Below, one piece after another: positions 45,746-60,371 of a stretch of 64,000 nt of DNA. Within the stretch, counting starts at the first letter, position 1. Every line of letters begins with the position of its first letter. The stretch is taken from the NCBI GenBank assembly GCA_003640385.1, contig RCAB01000126.1, positions 83,117 through 147,116 on the forward strand, given 5' to 3'. The translations under genes and the position numbers were made by a program. The notes beneath the pieces are model-generated. The model worked only from the letters and a program-made list of their open reading frames with translations, searched no databases and was not told the DNA's origin. Origin of the DNA: Setaria digitata. Taxonomy: Eukaryota; Nematoda; Chromadorea; Rhabditida; Setariidae.

Positions 45746-48700
45746 AGTATTAAACAAAATTAATTTTTAAATTGCATCCACATCTATCACTTTCTTTTTT
45801 AAATACATTTTTTTTGTTTTTTTTTTATTTTTTATTTTTTTTTTTTGGAGAAAAAAAAGACCGAACATTCAGACATTCAACGAATTCCCTCTGCTTTCAA
45901 CCATTTAATGTATTAGATAGATTGATAAGGCGGTATACAACATAACATATGGTAGCTTGGCTTTATCAGTTCTGCAGGTGGTTTATAGTTTTGAAAAAAA
46001 AAAAAAGAGAAAAAAAGAAAAAAGGAAAGGAAAGAAAAGGAAGTGAAAAAGTGAAACAATAAGATGAGCAAAACGAAATAATAGCACAATTTTTAAATGG
46101 TTTCAAATCTTTGCAATAACTTTTCTTTTCTTTTTTTCTACCAGCCAACTTTTTTGAAAAAAAAAAGTCATTTCTTTAATTTATTGTTTTCATTTTTAAA
46201 TAGTAATTTAAACGATCTAAAAATAATTCACTTCAATTTCGAAATATTGCTATGATAATAAAAGTTTTTGCGAGAAAATCAGTTGTTAACTGTTGTTGTT
46301 TATGTTTTAATTTCATTCTTATACTATATGATCTAGTTGAGACTATATAAACTGAAGTAAAAATAAGTAAAACAAAATATTTACTTTCTCATTGCTTTAA
46401 ATTTGATTAAAGAAAAGTGAAAGTTTTCTAAGCTTTTTCTAAGCCAGACAAATGAATTACAAAATTATAAATAATAATCACATCCAAACTACCATCCCTA
46501 TTATGGTACTAACTGAGCTATGCATTAGAATAGTCTGGCCAGATGTTGCTTAATCCTTTCCACAGTTCCTCATCCCTTCACTCCTTTATCCTTTTATTTT
46601 CTCTCTATTCTCGAATATCCCACCGGTAATAATGCACCTTTTGTTTCTCACTGTTTTAGATCTGCTTGTTACACTAGCTAGCTCAATTTAAGCTTTTTGT
46701 TAGCCCCTCAGGAATATTTTATGATTGCTGATAACAAGTGATATCAGTTATGTTTTGGTTGCTTATTTATTGAATTTACCATTTATTACTAAATTACGGC
46801 TAATTTTACAATTTTTCGCTTTTCCCCCTTCTCCTTTCACTTCATCAATCTAATTAGCACAAAATTAGAAGATTATAAGTTTAGATGATAAGATACCAAA
46901 ATAAAGTCGTAGTATATTCAAGATTATGGCTGAAATAATCATTTTTTTTTCTTTTTTTGCGGGAATGAGGGGGACAGTGATAAAATGACTCGTTAAATAA
47001 TTACTTACTTTTTTCGTTTCAAATAAAATTTTTTATGCCAGCTATCATTTTATTCCCTTCTTGAAAGGAAGTAGAAAAAGTATATGAAAGAGAATGCAAT
47101 TAAATCATACTTTAACATTTTTCTTTTCTCTTTCATTCCATTTCATTTTCTCTTTAACTGAAATTTGAGCACAGCAAATGGAAATGTCATACAATGAAAC
47201 ATTTTCAGAATGGCTAATAGGATGGAAAATGATAAATAATCACAAATGTATCCTTCTAATTACAGGACTCTACCAGATATCCCTTTGACCATTTAAGCTC
47301 ATTAACTAGTCATTATCAGATTGAGCTTCACCTGCGAAAATTACCACTTAATTTGGCATAACTTCACATGACACTTTTAGAAGTGATGAGAACTTTTGAT
47401 CGAGTATGAAGTGTGAATAAATACTTCGTCTCTGTGTTCTGTGATCGAAGCGCAGTGAAACAGTTGAAATGAAAATTTTAATAAAAAGTTAAATATTCAT
47501 TTAGACATTTTAGCCGCAATATGATTTGTTGTAAATTGTTTGTTTTAAAATTTCAATTTTTTTTTCTCCTACTCCACAACGGAAAAATAAAATTCCTATT
47601 AACTTTTAGAGAGATTTATTCCCGTTTAATTCTTGCATTTAGTATTTCACTCCCTTTATCACTATTAATGATTTAGTTGATAAAAACTTTTCCACTCAGT
47701 TCAAGCTGGCAATAAAATAGTAAGCAGTTGAGCTGATTCATTTGATGTCAGCTACACTTTAATCGTCAGCTGTTATCTTACTTTTCCATGTAATTTAATT
47801 ATAACGGCTAATTAATCATTATTAATGGAATAGGTTCTGCATATCATATGGTGGAAAAAAGCCTTTTGAAGCATATCAATAATGTTGCTCTATTAACTTC
47901 TGCAATGTTTTAAAGTAATTTTCACGCTGGAATTGATCAAACTAATCAACTGCGAGAATTAGTCAATATCATCCTAATTATTTAATCTTTTTCAATATAT
48001 CAATTATTTAAAATAAATAAATAAATAACTAAAAAAGAAAAAAGAGATGCTTATTTTTTAACAAATTTCTATTTTATGTTTATAAATTTTCATAAATTTC
48101 AATAAAAATTAGAAATGTTTGAGTAAAAGCAATTAATTTTGTCTTTTTGCACTCGTAAGCAGACAATGACATGAATGAATGGCGAACATTTAATTGTAAT
48201 AATATTTTGCAAATGATTTGGTGATAAGATTCGAAGGATCAGGATCAGTATTGTTATTTGCAGCTATCAGTTTTACGTGAACTAAGAAAAAAGAAAAAAC
48301 TAAAGATAGACTGGATGAGTGAATCTTGGCTAGTGCTTAGTCTGCGCACCATCATCATTATCAGCAAGCAATTTGTTCAAATAACTTTTCAAATTTTAAA
48401 TATTTGAAATTTTCGAAAAAAAAAATCTCCAAAAACGATTTCTAATCAAACATCTGCTTTTGCCAAACGTTTCACATTTTCAAAATAAAAAGGAGTCTTA
48501 TTAAAATAAAAAATGAATCTTATCGACAACATGTCCATTTTCTAAATTGCTTTCTTGTCATAGATTTCAAATTGTTTGAATGAAACTTTTTTTACCTTGT
48601 CTCAAGGGCTTTAGCTTTGCTTTACGAGTTTTTTTTTTTTTTTTCATCTCTTCTCTGAAATGTCCATTTAATAAAAATTTCAAACTTTTACAAAAAATAA

Positions 48701-48994
48701 ATTATTGGAAAAATTAACCAGAAAGAAAACACCTCAATTCTAAGTGGTCATTTATTAATTGTGAAGTTGAATTTCAAATTTCATTAATAAATTGCAGATT
48801 TAGAAATTATGCTGAATGATCAATTAATAACATGAGCAGTATGAACAGATAAGCTATGGAAAAAGTGGTTGAATTAATTGTTAGAAATGAGCTTTTGAAA
48901 TAGTAATTCGAATTAGCTTAATTAGCCAACTTTCCTAGAGCTGAAAACATGAAACAGTGCGACAAATGTCAAATAAAAAGTTTTATTAATGGTA

Positions 48995-49056
48995 TTAATG
49001 CAAAAAAAAAAAAATCGTTTAATTNGTTAATGCAAAAAAAAAAAAAATCGTTTAAT
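48995..49056. repeat. Contig-join duplication around N at 49025
   Basis: A 30-base segment including a 13-A run (48995-49024) recurs at 49027-49056 after the N. Non-coding. Confidence 0.85.
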
Positions 49057-51684
49057 TTTTTCATTTCGAGCTTTTTTAGCGCAACAAACTTTTGCATCTT
49101 TTTAAATTTAAATTAATATTTATATCTCACAAAAAACGATTAAATTAAAAAATGGGCCGAAATTTTTTGAAATTTCAACAGATAGCTGTTAATTTAGAAA
49201 CAATTTCTGATCAGATATGCATTGATAAATTGACAAATGAAAACTGACATAAAGATGATTATTAATTGTGGCTTCTTTTTTTTTTTTGTTGTAGTATTTT
49301 AAGTAAGTAATTGTACTGAAAATATTCAAAATCGGCTAATTAATTAATTCGTAAAGTCGGATGATAGGAATTTGAATTAATTCAGTTTAAAAAATTCCAG
49401 AAACTTATATCTCTCTGTTTACAACAATCAATTTAAGAAACTGTTAGAGCGAACATTTCACTCGCTGCTAACCGTCGATATTTTAACATCAACGGATGAT
49501 GATAAACAGTTGTTAATTGATAATGATATCATGATATTAACTTATATTTCATGTTTGCTCGACAAATTGCTACCCAAGTTAGCTGATAATTAATTTGATG
49601 ATTAATAGAATAGTAGCAATAAGTAGCTCTTGGTGAATGCTTTGTACTTGTTCAGTATCTTCCGGAATACCTCATCAAATTGCAATTAACATTAATATTT
49701 TATGAGGCAGTAGTTGATAACTGCCTAATTGACAAGCATGATTAAATGGTGTTAGTAAATATTTCGCTAATTAATTTAGGCATAAAAAAATTTAACAGTT
49801 ATGCTTAGAATTTTAATCTCTTTATGAAACGGATTTGATTGAGATCGATTTTTATTTACTGTAATTGAAATGACCAATATAACGAGATTTTCGAATTAGT
49901 CCGATCACAACTAGGCAAATGAATAGTCTGAAATTGGAAGCCATTCATTATCAGACCTATAACTGAATCATTTATAAATAAGCATTTTAAATCTAGTGAA
50001 AAAGAAAATTGATTGACTGACAATTTTTTTAATCAATTATTTTTTAAAAACATAAAAAAAAACGGAAATAAATAAAGCTAGAGAGGTGGAAACAAAAAAA
50101 GGACACCGGAAACTGCTCATTTTTAAATTTCAACCCATTTTCCAATTAAAATTTAAACCTTCTCGGTGATGGCCTAAAAATTTTGCTAAAAAGCAAATTA
50201 TGAAACGAAATAGAGTGGAACGAGCAGTAAATGCTTTTTAAGTAGTAGAATTCGAATTATTTCGATAATGGTGCTTTATCCTTTCATTTAATCGTACCAT
50301 TTTTCAATTCAAAAAAAAAAAAAAATATTTTCCCTTTCAGCAATGGTTTTTCTATTCAAATTCCAATTTCATTAACTTCTTCAATCATTTCATTTCATTT
50401 CTTTTCATTTTCAAACTAAACATTCTCCTCTTATTTATTCTTTTCTGTCTCATTTTCGATTATCACTATTATCCCACATCACTTCCATTTCTGTTCAATT
50501 TTCACAATCAATTTTCCTACATCCAATTTCATTCACTCTCGACCACCCTTTCTAGCTCAAATTCTCCATTCAAATTTATGAAATTTAAAGGAAAAAGTTT
50601 TTATTGAAAAATTACTTGATCTTCATTCTCTCAAAAACTTTTCACAACATTACATTCCTTTTCGTCCCATCTCTATTTAACATTTTTTTTTTTTTTTTTT
50701 TTTCTGTAAACAGATTTGAAAAATCATTTCTTCATTTCCAATAAATAAGTCAACTATCAAAATTGACAGCATTTTTTTTGAAACTTTTATAGTCGAAGAA
50801 ATTTCAATTTTTATTCAATATTCCATAAATAATAATATTTTCTGTATTGTTTGCAAAAAAAAAAAAAATGCATCTTTTTTTCTTTTTGATTTCTTTTATC
50901 TTTTTTCATCATTTTTTAAATTTATTTGTGGCAGACTTCATTTAAATTGAAAAAAAAATGAAAGAAAAGAAAATTTCATTTTTCCCATCCGTTTACTTTT
51001 TCCATGTTACTCGAAAAGTTGAAAGTTAAACTTTTTTTTTTTCCCGCATGTGTATGTCTAAATTTCCCTGTGATTGAAATTTTTTTGATTAGCACAAATT
51101 TTCTTTATTCATTCATTCTCTCAGTGCACGGCTAAGTTTTGCAAATGTGGTTCATTTATAAAAAAAATATATTGGAATTTTAGAATTGAATAATTTCATC
51201 TAAAATATTTTTTCTTTGTTCGTATTTGATATGAAAGGGTGAGGGTGAATAAGAATTATTTTAAATATAATTTCATCGCTACACCTCTGATAGCTGTGGA
51301 TTTCTTTTTCCCTTAAATAGCTATTAGTTTTTGGGAAAATTTAAGAAATTTCAAAAGAACGCAAAATGAGTTTCGACAATTTTAATCCAGTCTTTAGACA
51401 TAATTTGCAAGTAATGTTTATTTAAATAAATGTTGGAAGTCTTATTCTGACAATTTTTTTCCTTTTTTTTTTAAATGGATTTAAAAAAAAAAAAAAAGAA
51501 AGAAGAAAACAAATATTGCAAGGAACTTTTCACCAGATAATACATTTTATCACCAATCACTAGTCATAATATACACAGATATCAGATTGATAAAAAGTTG
51601 TAATCGGAAAATTGAGCTAAATTAATAGTAAAACCACCACCACTTTGCTTACTTTTACTAACTCTAAAATATCATTATTCTAGA

Positions 51685-51716
<32 letters not shown>

Positions 51717-53039
51717 ATGCACGGAAAAACTCAACTGGTCTAAAATAAATTTAAGCTGGCCCAAATTTATTCTTTGGTTAGCCATTATTTGGCAATGATT
51801 TATCAGTCACGACGAATTCAAATATATCTTATATAAGATTACTAAACAATTCTTTCAGTTTCAGGCAGCTATTATCATTATCACACATCTGAATATCTGA
51901 TAATAATCAAAATTAATTTCCGATCACTGATACTTTTCAGTAACTTTCAATTCCTGCAAATTGATTTAACCGGAACATTTTTTTTTTTTTTTTAATAAAA
52001 AACAATGAAAGAAGAAAGTGGAAGAGAGAGAGAATAACTGTAACAATAAGGCTTGCTAGAATGATTGAACGACAACAATAGCAATTAACAGGTAATGATC
52101 ACCAAACAAATTTTACGATTCGTTACTTTCAAATTATACAAATCATTCATGTTCACTTCCCTCAAACCTTTCACACATTCATCCAAATTTCGGGGGCAAT
52201 GAGAATCATCACCAACTAATTGCAAATCACATTATCACTCCTCCTTATCACTTCTTTTTCTCTCATCTCCTGCCGCATCCGGCCTTCTCCCGTTCCCCTC
52301 CTAATCGAACCATATCCCGCTTTCTCCCGATTCTTTTACATCTAATTCCAGAGCTACTCATTCATTCATTCCTTCTTATTTTTCCCAATCATTCTTTGTC
52401 ATATTTATTTGTTTACCAATTGTGTATTTGTTTACGCATATTTTGTTGTCTTCTTCTTTCATATTTTAATTTAAATTCTTTTATTAACGAAATACTCAAA
52501 TCATAGCGCTCATATTTCATCACCAATTATGAAGCAATTATTCTAAGCAGGAATATTTTCATTGTATTCTAAATATTTTAACCAATAACATGGTGTTTGT
52601 TGCTAATCTGATAGAAAATAGATGAGTGAAATTGGTATTTTGAGTTCTGTCTGCTAGCTGATAACAATTTCTACTCCAATGCATTTTCGCTCTTCGTATC
52701 GCACATAAAATGTCAATTTCATTGGTGCATTTCCAATTGATTATTGAATCAAAAAAATTAAAATGAAAACTATAATTAAAGGCATTTAATTTTGTAGGAA
52801 GGAAAAAAAAAAGAATGAATCTGTAGGAAATTCCAGTTCCGGATCCGGAAGAAAACTAAAGTAATAGGATGAAAATGAAAGAGCTCAATAAGGTTAAAAC
52901 ACATACAACAATATCAGTGAAGGATGAAAAGGCAACTGTTGTCCCAATCATTCTCCTCCTTCCACAATTCTGAATTTGTTTCCTGCATCGCACTCTTTTA
53001 TTTACAACAAAAACTTTTCGTTCTTTTTGTTGTTGTTGC

Positions 53040-53300
53040 TGTAATTGTATCTGCAATAGTCATTGCTCTTGTTGTTGTTGTTGTTGTTGTTGTAATAGTA
53101 ATAGTTGTTGCTATTGATATAGTTAGTGGTGCTAGTAGCTGTTGTTGTTGCTGCTGTTAATGTAGTTGTTGTTGCATTCGTACTAGACATCATTTTCAGT
53201 ATTGATGTAATAATGGTAGTTATTTCCACTGTTATTATTATTATTATTAATGTAGTAATGGTAGCAGTAGTACTTGTTGTTGTTGTTTTTTATTGCTCTA
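53040..53300. repeat. GTT/GTA/ATT triplet microsatellite
   Basis: Units of GTT and related triplets dominate, with the purest run near 53070-53092. Open frames across it give Val/Leu-rich or Asn/Thr-rich peptides on the two strands and are artefacts. Confidence 0.9.
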
Positions 53301-56300
53301 ATGTCTATTATTGTCTTATTATTAGACACGTTACCTCTACCGGAAATAATTATTGTAATTAATATTAAGTTAGGTTTTATATGCTACTGTTATCTATATC
53401 AATTGGAAAAATTTCAGCATATCGTTCAGACACTTCTAGAGAATGCTCGCATGCATTATTTCTTTCGCGTATCAGCTAATTGTTATTTAAATCTAAATTT
53501 TCATTTTCATTTTCATACTAATTCTGTAAATAGTGACTTCTTCAAACATTAAAAAATTTTAAAGCAACGAAATTTTGTGCTAATTAGTCTGCGGTTAATA
53601 TTAAACAAATGAATTGCCGTTCTTTTTTCAATTTCTAAAATACAACATTGAAGTTTTTAAATTTGTTACTTAATAATTTTACCAAATTTTTGAAATTTGC
53701 ATGAAGAAAAAACATACCTATTAACCGATAATCTCATAACGTTTATTAATTGTTGCACTTCGCAAGTGATCCCTTCGACAAAATTATTGTTATGAGGGTA
53801 ATAAGGTAAGAATAATTAGTTTAATTAAGACATCTCTTTTCTCGATAACTGATAATCTTTTAATCGATTAGAAAATCATTAATGATGCTGTTTAGATTAT
53901 AAAAAAAAAAAAAAGTAACATTATGTCGTTTTCACTGTCTTCTTTTCTTTTAAATTTTATTTGATTTTATTTCCTACTAGAATTTTATTTAATTTTACTT
54001 TCTTTTACTAGAATATTCCAAATTTTAAATTAACTGTTAAACCTCGGAAATGAAATTTCTCAAGCGGCTGTTAAATTGTCTAGCAGTTTTCTTAAACTTG
54101 TCGTCAGTGAAATTTTATTCAGGCTCATATACAAACCCAGGTACAACCAGTCTTATCCATAATTAAAATGATTCATATTTTTGATGGATGAAATATTCAG
54201 GTGTTATTTACGTAATTACATACTTGTCCTACCAATGATGACGTTCAAATCTGCTTTGATGAAACCGACCACTTCAAAATTTGTTTCTTTCAAATTTGCT
54301 TTAATCATATTTGTTTTGTCGAGAGTCTATTCTTTAATCGATCATCTTTTGAACAAAAATTATCTTTTCCTTTAAAATTCGAAAAAAAAAACATGAATTA
54401 ACGAAAATTTAAAAAAAAAAACAGCACTTAATTTAAATTTGATTTAATTTAGCATTTAATTTGAAAAAAATTTTTGTTTAATCATTTAATGACTTTTAGA
54501 GAGGCGAAATATTACCTGTTATTACGAGACAGTTTACTGTTTACAGAATGTAAGAGAAATTGCTAGCTAGCTTCCTCAGTAATTAATTATTTTGTGTCTA
54601 GTTAGTGAGGATTGTATAAATGTTATCCTCAAATAAAAAAAAAAAAAAAATGCTCGAATTGAAATAAATATTGATGGAATAGTTGCAGTAAGTCAGTTTA
54701 TTCGCATTTAAATCTGAATATTATTTATGGTATAGCCTAAGCCTAAGCGTCACAGCTTAGTGTCTTAATTTCATTTTTATTCTGTCCTTTTTTTGCTTAT
54801 ATCACATAAAAAGGGAATCATTTGCATGAATGAATTTCCTGTTAGAATTCAGAGTAAGGCCTCACTTGGCCAGAAAGGTGAAAGCGGGGAATATTGTCGG
54901 GAAAGGCTTTAAAGGTCCATATGGCACTTGGCTCTGAGCATAGCTTTCAGTCTTTTCTATTGGTCATCCCTTTGTCCACTCCTTCGCCTCCTTCCATTAA
55001 CCACTTCAGCATTTCCTTCTCTCGTTCATCTTTTTATTCCTAATCATTATCTTCGTGTTTATGTGCGTGGAATACGTATAGACGTGTGTGGGTGCACGTA
55101 ATTGTGTGAATGCACGTGAGGTGGCAGCATGAATTTTAGACGTGCTTTTTTTACACAAGTACGCACACTCGCAAATTTAATTGTGATCCGTCAAAACACC
55201 AGTGGCAAAGGAACTTTTCGGCAACGTAGTACAATCAATGATTATTAGAAATTTCATCTTAATTTTTGTCCGTAGTGTAAATTTAAATTCACTTTTGTTC
55301 ATTTTAATTAACTGATCAATCGATTCATTTTTCCATCTCCGATCAATTTTACCCATCTCTTCTTTTGTCTTTTTCCTTTCTTCGTACATGCCAAACACTT
55401 TACCCTCTAAGAGGTGATTTGAGTAAATTGGCTAAACATTATCCATTGGTTAATTTGTCCTTCTCACGGGAAAATTTGGAATTAATGATAAATTTTTTTT
55501 TTTTTTTTCACTCTTCTCAGAACTATATAAATATTTATGTGAAATTGAGTTTAAGAAAATATTTCATTCTTCTCAAGTGGATAACCGGGAAGAGAACCGG
55601 GTGAAAGAGTGGGAAATGAACAGCTGCCGGTAAGTGTCTTCACTGTTTCCGGAAGTTGGAAACTTTTATTGTTTAATTGAATAATTTAATATTTTACGCT
55701 TCAATTCTGTTCATTGCCGTAATTTGTTTATAAAAAAATTATCATTTTTATAGTCAGCTGTGATATTATTTTTCTTCTCTTATCATTCTATTTTTTTTCT
55801 CTTTTTCAACTCGTTCAAAAGCTCAAATAGACTTTATTTTAAGACTCTTTCTTTTTTTTTCTTTTTTTAAACCTGCTCACGAACTATAATCTAAGATTTA
55901 TTTGTTATCTTCTGATACTTTTTTGTCATGCAATTTTACAATCGTATTTGAACAGGTAAGATAAAACAGATTTTAGAAAGTGCTAATTAGTGTCTAAGTT
56001 ATGCTGGAAAAGTATGTTCTGTCACCTTTCGTAAAATATCTGAAAGCGAAAGAACAAAACTTCATTTGTTAGATAGATGAATGAAATAATAATATGAATC
56101 ATTGTAAAAGCTACCGTTTTCATCCTTTAAATGATATTTTATTTATTAATTAAATAAAAATATAATTGAAATATTTGGCATTTTTTTCTTGTCCAATCCA
56201 TCATTATGTAACAAAAGTAATTTAAATTTTTATTCATCAAATTCACTCAAATCAAATTTTTCGCTAACGATTTGTAATGATTTGTCAGGAAACTTTCGAA

Positions 56301-58626
56301 GTAATTGATTTCAACTAACAAGTGAAATATTTGAAGTGATTTCCTAAAATTAAAATCTCTACCACACAATTCTTTTCCCAGTAATCGGACAAGGAAATAT
56401 CCGAAATTGCTTTTTGAAGCCATCTTTAATTTATCATTTCAATTTATCATTCTGTTGCAATCATGCAAGAGTGTCTTTCCCATCACTAAAAATGCTACTA
56501 CAACTGTTTTCCACGGAAAAAGAAAAATGAAATTAATTTTCGCTTTTTTTTCTCAAATGCTTCTTTAATCAGTTGCACTTTCGGTTTCCTCCTCTCTATG
56601 TTTATCGCTATGAGAATAAACTGTTACAGTTTTGTTTGCTCAATTCGGGACTGCCTTTCTCGAGAATAATTCCGCTCCTTTTTTCTTTTTTCTCGAGAAC
56701 AGTTTTCCGAATCTTTCAATTTTGGTTCTGCTTTCTTTCCGCTGTCACAATTTCACAAAAATGACTTCACACTTTTCTTTTTCATTTTTTATTGTTTTCG
56801 TTTCACTATTTTCTCAAAAGATTTAAGCGATATACTAAGAAAAGTAGAATTTGTAAGAGTGAGAGAATGAGATATGGAAGTTTAAAATTTGATTTAGCTA
56901 ATTTATTAAAGGATTTTTCAATGTTCTCCTTGAATTTTTGTGATTTTTCTTTTTTTTTTTTTTTTTTTTAAACAGGAGAATTATATATCATATAAGCTTT
57001 CACGCAAAAAATATCAAATATTTCGTATTTTCCAAAATTTTTAGAAATTTTCAATTAAGTAAATTTATTCGAAAGGGAAGCTATAAATTTAGACTCATAG
57101 ATATCCATCTAGCGGTAGATTTACGGAAAATGCACAATAAATTGGCAAAAAAAAAAAAGAGAAAAAACAAAATTCGAATTTTTAAATCACTAATAGTTTG
57201 AAACGAAACAAAACAAAAAAAAAAGAAGCTATTTCTTCTGCTCCAATTACTATGTCTAATATACGACTAACCATTGCTGTTATCAATCATATCGGAATCC
57301 CTCAAATAACCATTTCAAATTTCAAAGATCACTCTTTTTAAACTTCATGCCTTATAGCTCATCCATTATCCTTACGGGACATAGTGTACATACTACAGTT
57401 GATCATTTAGAAAATACTCCGATCGAAGTGGAAATCTTTTTTAGGTAAAAATTGATTTAGATATGAACAGATGTTCCTTAGTAACTTCTGCTTCATTTAT
57501 GATTCAATCAGGAAGACAAAAGACAGAACTGAACATACCTGATCCTGATTCTAATTCAACCAATTCCATTTAGCTTATTTGGCTATGCTTATTTTTTTTT
57601 TACAATATTATATGTATGTCTTAATATGAACAGAAGTGTAATAATTTTTTCCGGAAGCAATCATCCAATTATGACTTATTCTCTACCGTATTTTCCTCTT
57701 TTGTCATGAATGGAAACGATGTAAAAGAAACTAATCGCTTAAATCCACGAATAATTACTGTTTGAAGTATTTTGTAGCTAATAGCTGATATAATTTAAGC
57801 ATTTTAAAACAAACAACTTGTTAACTGATATCATTTAACTATCAATCATTTTGCACTGATAAGCTTGAGTAAATATAATCGCTTCACGAGTCGATTTACG
57901 TTAATTAATTATCTATGTATGGCGTAATACAACTATAATATCGACATCAACTAATACATTTTGTGCCTACACAGTAGCAGGAGAAAAATACTGATATTGC
58001 GTGTTATAGTCACTTTGCATCACGTAACTCAATTTCATACACGTTTTCACGTCAGTTGTTGCATTTGTATGAAATTGTTATGTTCGAGTAAATAATTGAA
58101 ATGAGTGACTATTCTGTAAAATCATCATCCCAATGTAATAATTATCATATTTCTCTTTTTTTTTTTTTGTTGTTGTTTCGATTAATTAAAAGGAAAACGA
58201 TCATTGTCTTTTGCTGTCATCGTCAACTAATTCATTTCTTGTTTTCAGTTTCATATTTTTACTATATATGTAAATTGCATTTTATTCATTTCTCTGTCCA
58301 GAAAGAATTAATTATTGAAAGATTTGAGAAGAGGAATTGAAATACATTCGATATTTAATTTCAACTCAAAAAGTAGCGCACTTTGATGCATGCTTATAAA
58401 ATGAAATTATTGAAGCAAAAAGATTTCCCTTCAATAAAATATTATAATTACTTGAAAAAAAGAAAAAACGATACAAACGAATTTGTTAGCTCTGTTGCCT
58501 TGTCCTAAAGAAAAAGGAATTTTTTGGCATTTTCATTTCATTTTTGTTTTTCTCATTTATCAAACATATAAAACATTATATTATTCGTTTCTCGTTGCCT
58601 TCTTTTTCCTTTTCCTTTTTTTTTTC

Positions 58627-58657
<31 letters not shown>

Positions 58658-60125
58658 AAAGTATTTCATTTATTGCTGTTATTTGGACGAATTATATGGT
58701 GTGACTATCAAATATTCAATTACAATTTAACAGATATATTTTTAAAATGAAAAAAAAAAAAAAAAACGACAGTGCTTAGTAGAATAAAAGATAATTAATA
58801 TAAAAATACTTATTCAATTGAATTTAGTAAAGTAAAAGTAATTAAAATATAGTTGACTCTTTTTTTTTTTTTCAACTAAATTGTACCATCAACTGTTCGA
58901 ATTATCTTATCAAGTGATCTAATTTGCAACCATTCAAAAGGTTTAAGCATTTCATTTTTAGATTCCGGTTAAAACCTTTCATCGATTTACTTCACTGATT
59001 GCCCAGTCTTTCTCAGTTCACTTCACTGATTGTGCTGATATGGCCTAGCCTTCTAGCAAGCCAACATTGAAGCAATATATGAGTAGGCTTATTTGAAATG
59101 CTAATATCATCAGAACACACTTTAAGCTTCTTAATGTTTACCCATCATTCGTTCGTTTTATTCTCTTTCAGTTACAAATATTTTCATGTCATCATTTCCA
59201 TATCATTTTCATTCGAAGAAACTTGTTGGTGACAATTATTTATATAAATGATTCAAAATTTCGTTGGCACACTATTGCCGATGAGCTGAATTTGCAAAAC
59301 GCAAAAATTAATTAATCTAATAATAATTAATAATTAATGAGAAAACAATTGCTTCTTTTTTTCTTCTGACAAAATTTTCAAAGAATTATTTTTTCCTTTC
59401 TTTTTTCCTTCTACGCAACTCTTCGAAAAATTGTTTTAAAAATAATAAAATACTTCTTCGCTCATCTTCATTTCTCTTTTTTCGCTTATGCGATTCGAGA
59501 AAGCAGAAAATAAGTGATAAAAGTTTCACTTTATCAGCTTATCAGTCTTAATGACCCTCTACGATATCCGGTCCCTTGTTATGCTATCTACTCCTTGACA
59601 CTTCTCTCACCTTCTTTTTTACTCAAATATTTCTCATTCTGTGAAAAAAAAAAAGAAGCAAAATCAATCGATTTGTAATCATTAAATTATCGTTGAAAGA
59701 TGAAGGAAGAAATTTTTCCGCTTAAAATTTCAGTTTTTGGAACTTCCTTTGAAATTCAATTCAGTAATTTAAGCAAATAATTCAGTATGTATGTATCTTT
59801 CGTATTATTTCCTCTGCTTAAAATTTCGAACTGTGCCTTATAATTTTCTCTATTTTCATTTACTACTGATTAAATTTAACCAATTAATTAATTATCTGTT
59901 TGTGAAGTGTATGAGTTTGCTGAATTTTGCGAATAGTTTTCTTTCTCTCTTAAATAAAGAAAAATATGCTAGAACTTGTGTTTTTTCCTTTCAAATTTCT
60001 TTTCAAATTAACCACACGAAGACGGCAATAAGAAAAGAAAGTTTCCTGAACTATTTGTCATTCAATTCATACAGAATTGAAGTACACAAAAGGCGGTAAT
60101 TAATCATTTGAAAAACGCTTGTATA

Positions 60126-60150
60126 ATCTTATCTTATCTTATCTTATCTT
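60126..60150. repeat. Five tandem ATCTT units
   Basis: Five exact units; on the minus strand they read as overlapping AGATAAG, the GATA-factor core. They lie about 220 bases before the MADD-2 start codon. Confidence 0.95.
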
Positions 60151-60371
60151 AGGAATCAATCGTATTAAACATACATCGGTACCTATCTGTGCCATTTTTA
60201 TTCATATTCCATTTCCGAATTTCAATCCTATTCAATCCCATTATTTCAAATACACTGCCTGTATTTTTCATTTCTATTTTCGTACCGATATTAGCAACAA
60301 ATCTTTCCGGATATGCTTGTTGTCTATTTGTCATTATTGGACAAGAATAAGACGGTCTAATATACTGCTGG

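Larger units (their letters stand above)
45746..60371. other. 14.6-kb region with no supported gene
   Basis: I found no exon with acceptable frame, splice sites and protein similarity. Contents: very many A/T homopolymers; a contig join at 49025; a GTT/GTA triplet tract at 53040-53300; two TTAGGC-type units near 54735; a GT-rich stretch at 55058-55135; a donor-like site at 55630 after a GC-richer segment; and an ATCTT array at 60126-60150. It may hold the 5' regulatory region or untranslated exons of the downstream TRIM gene. Confidence 0.5.

Noticed and set aside
53002..53229. Asn/Thr-rich frame
   Set aside because: It is translation of a GTT triplet repeat on the opposite strand.
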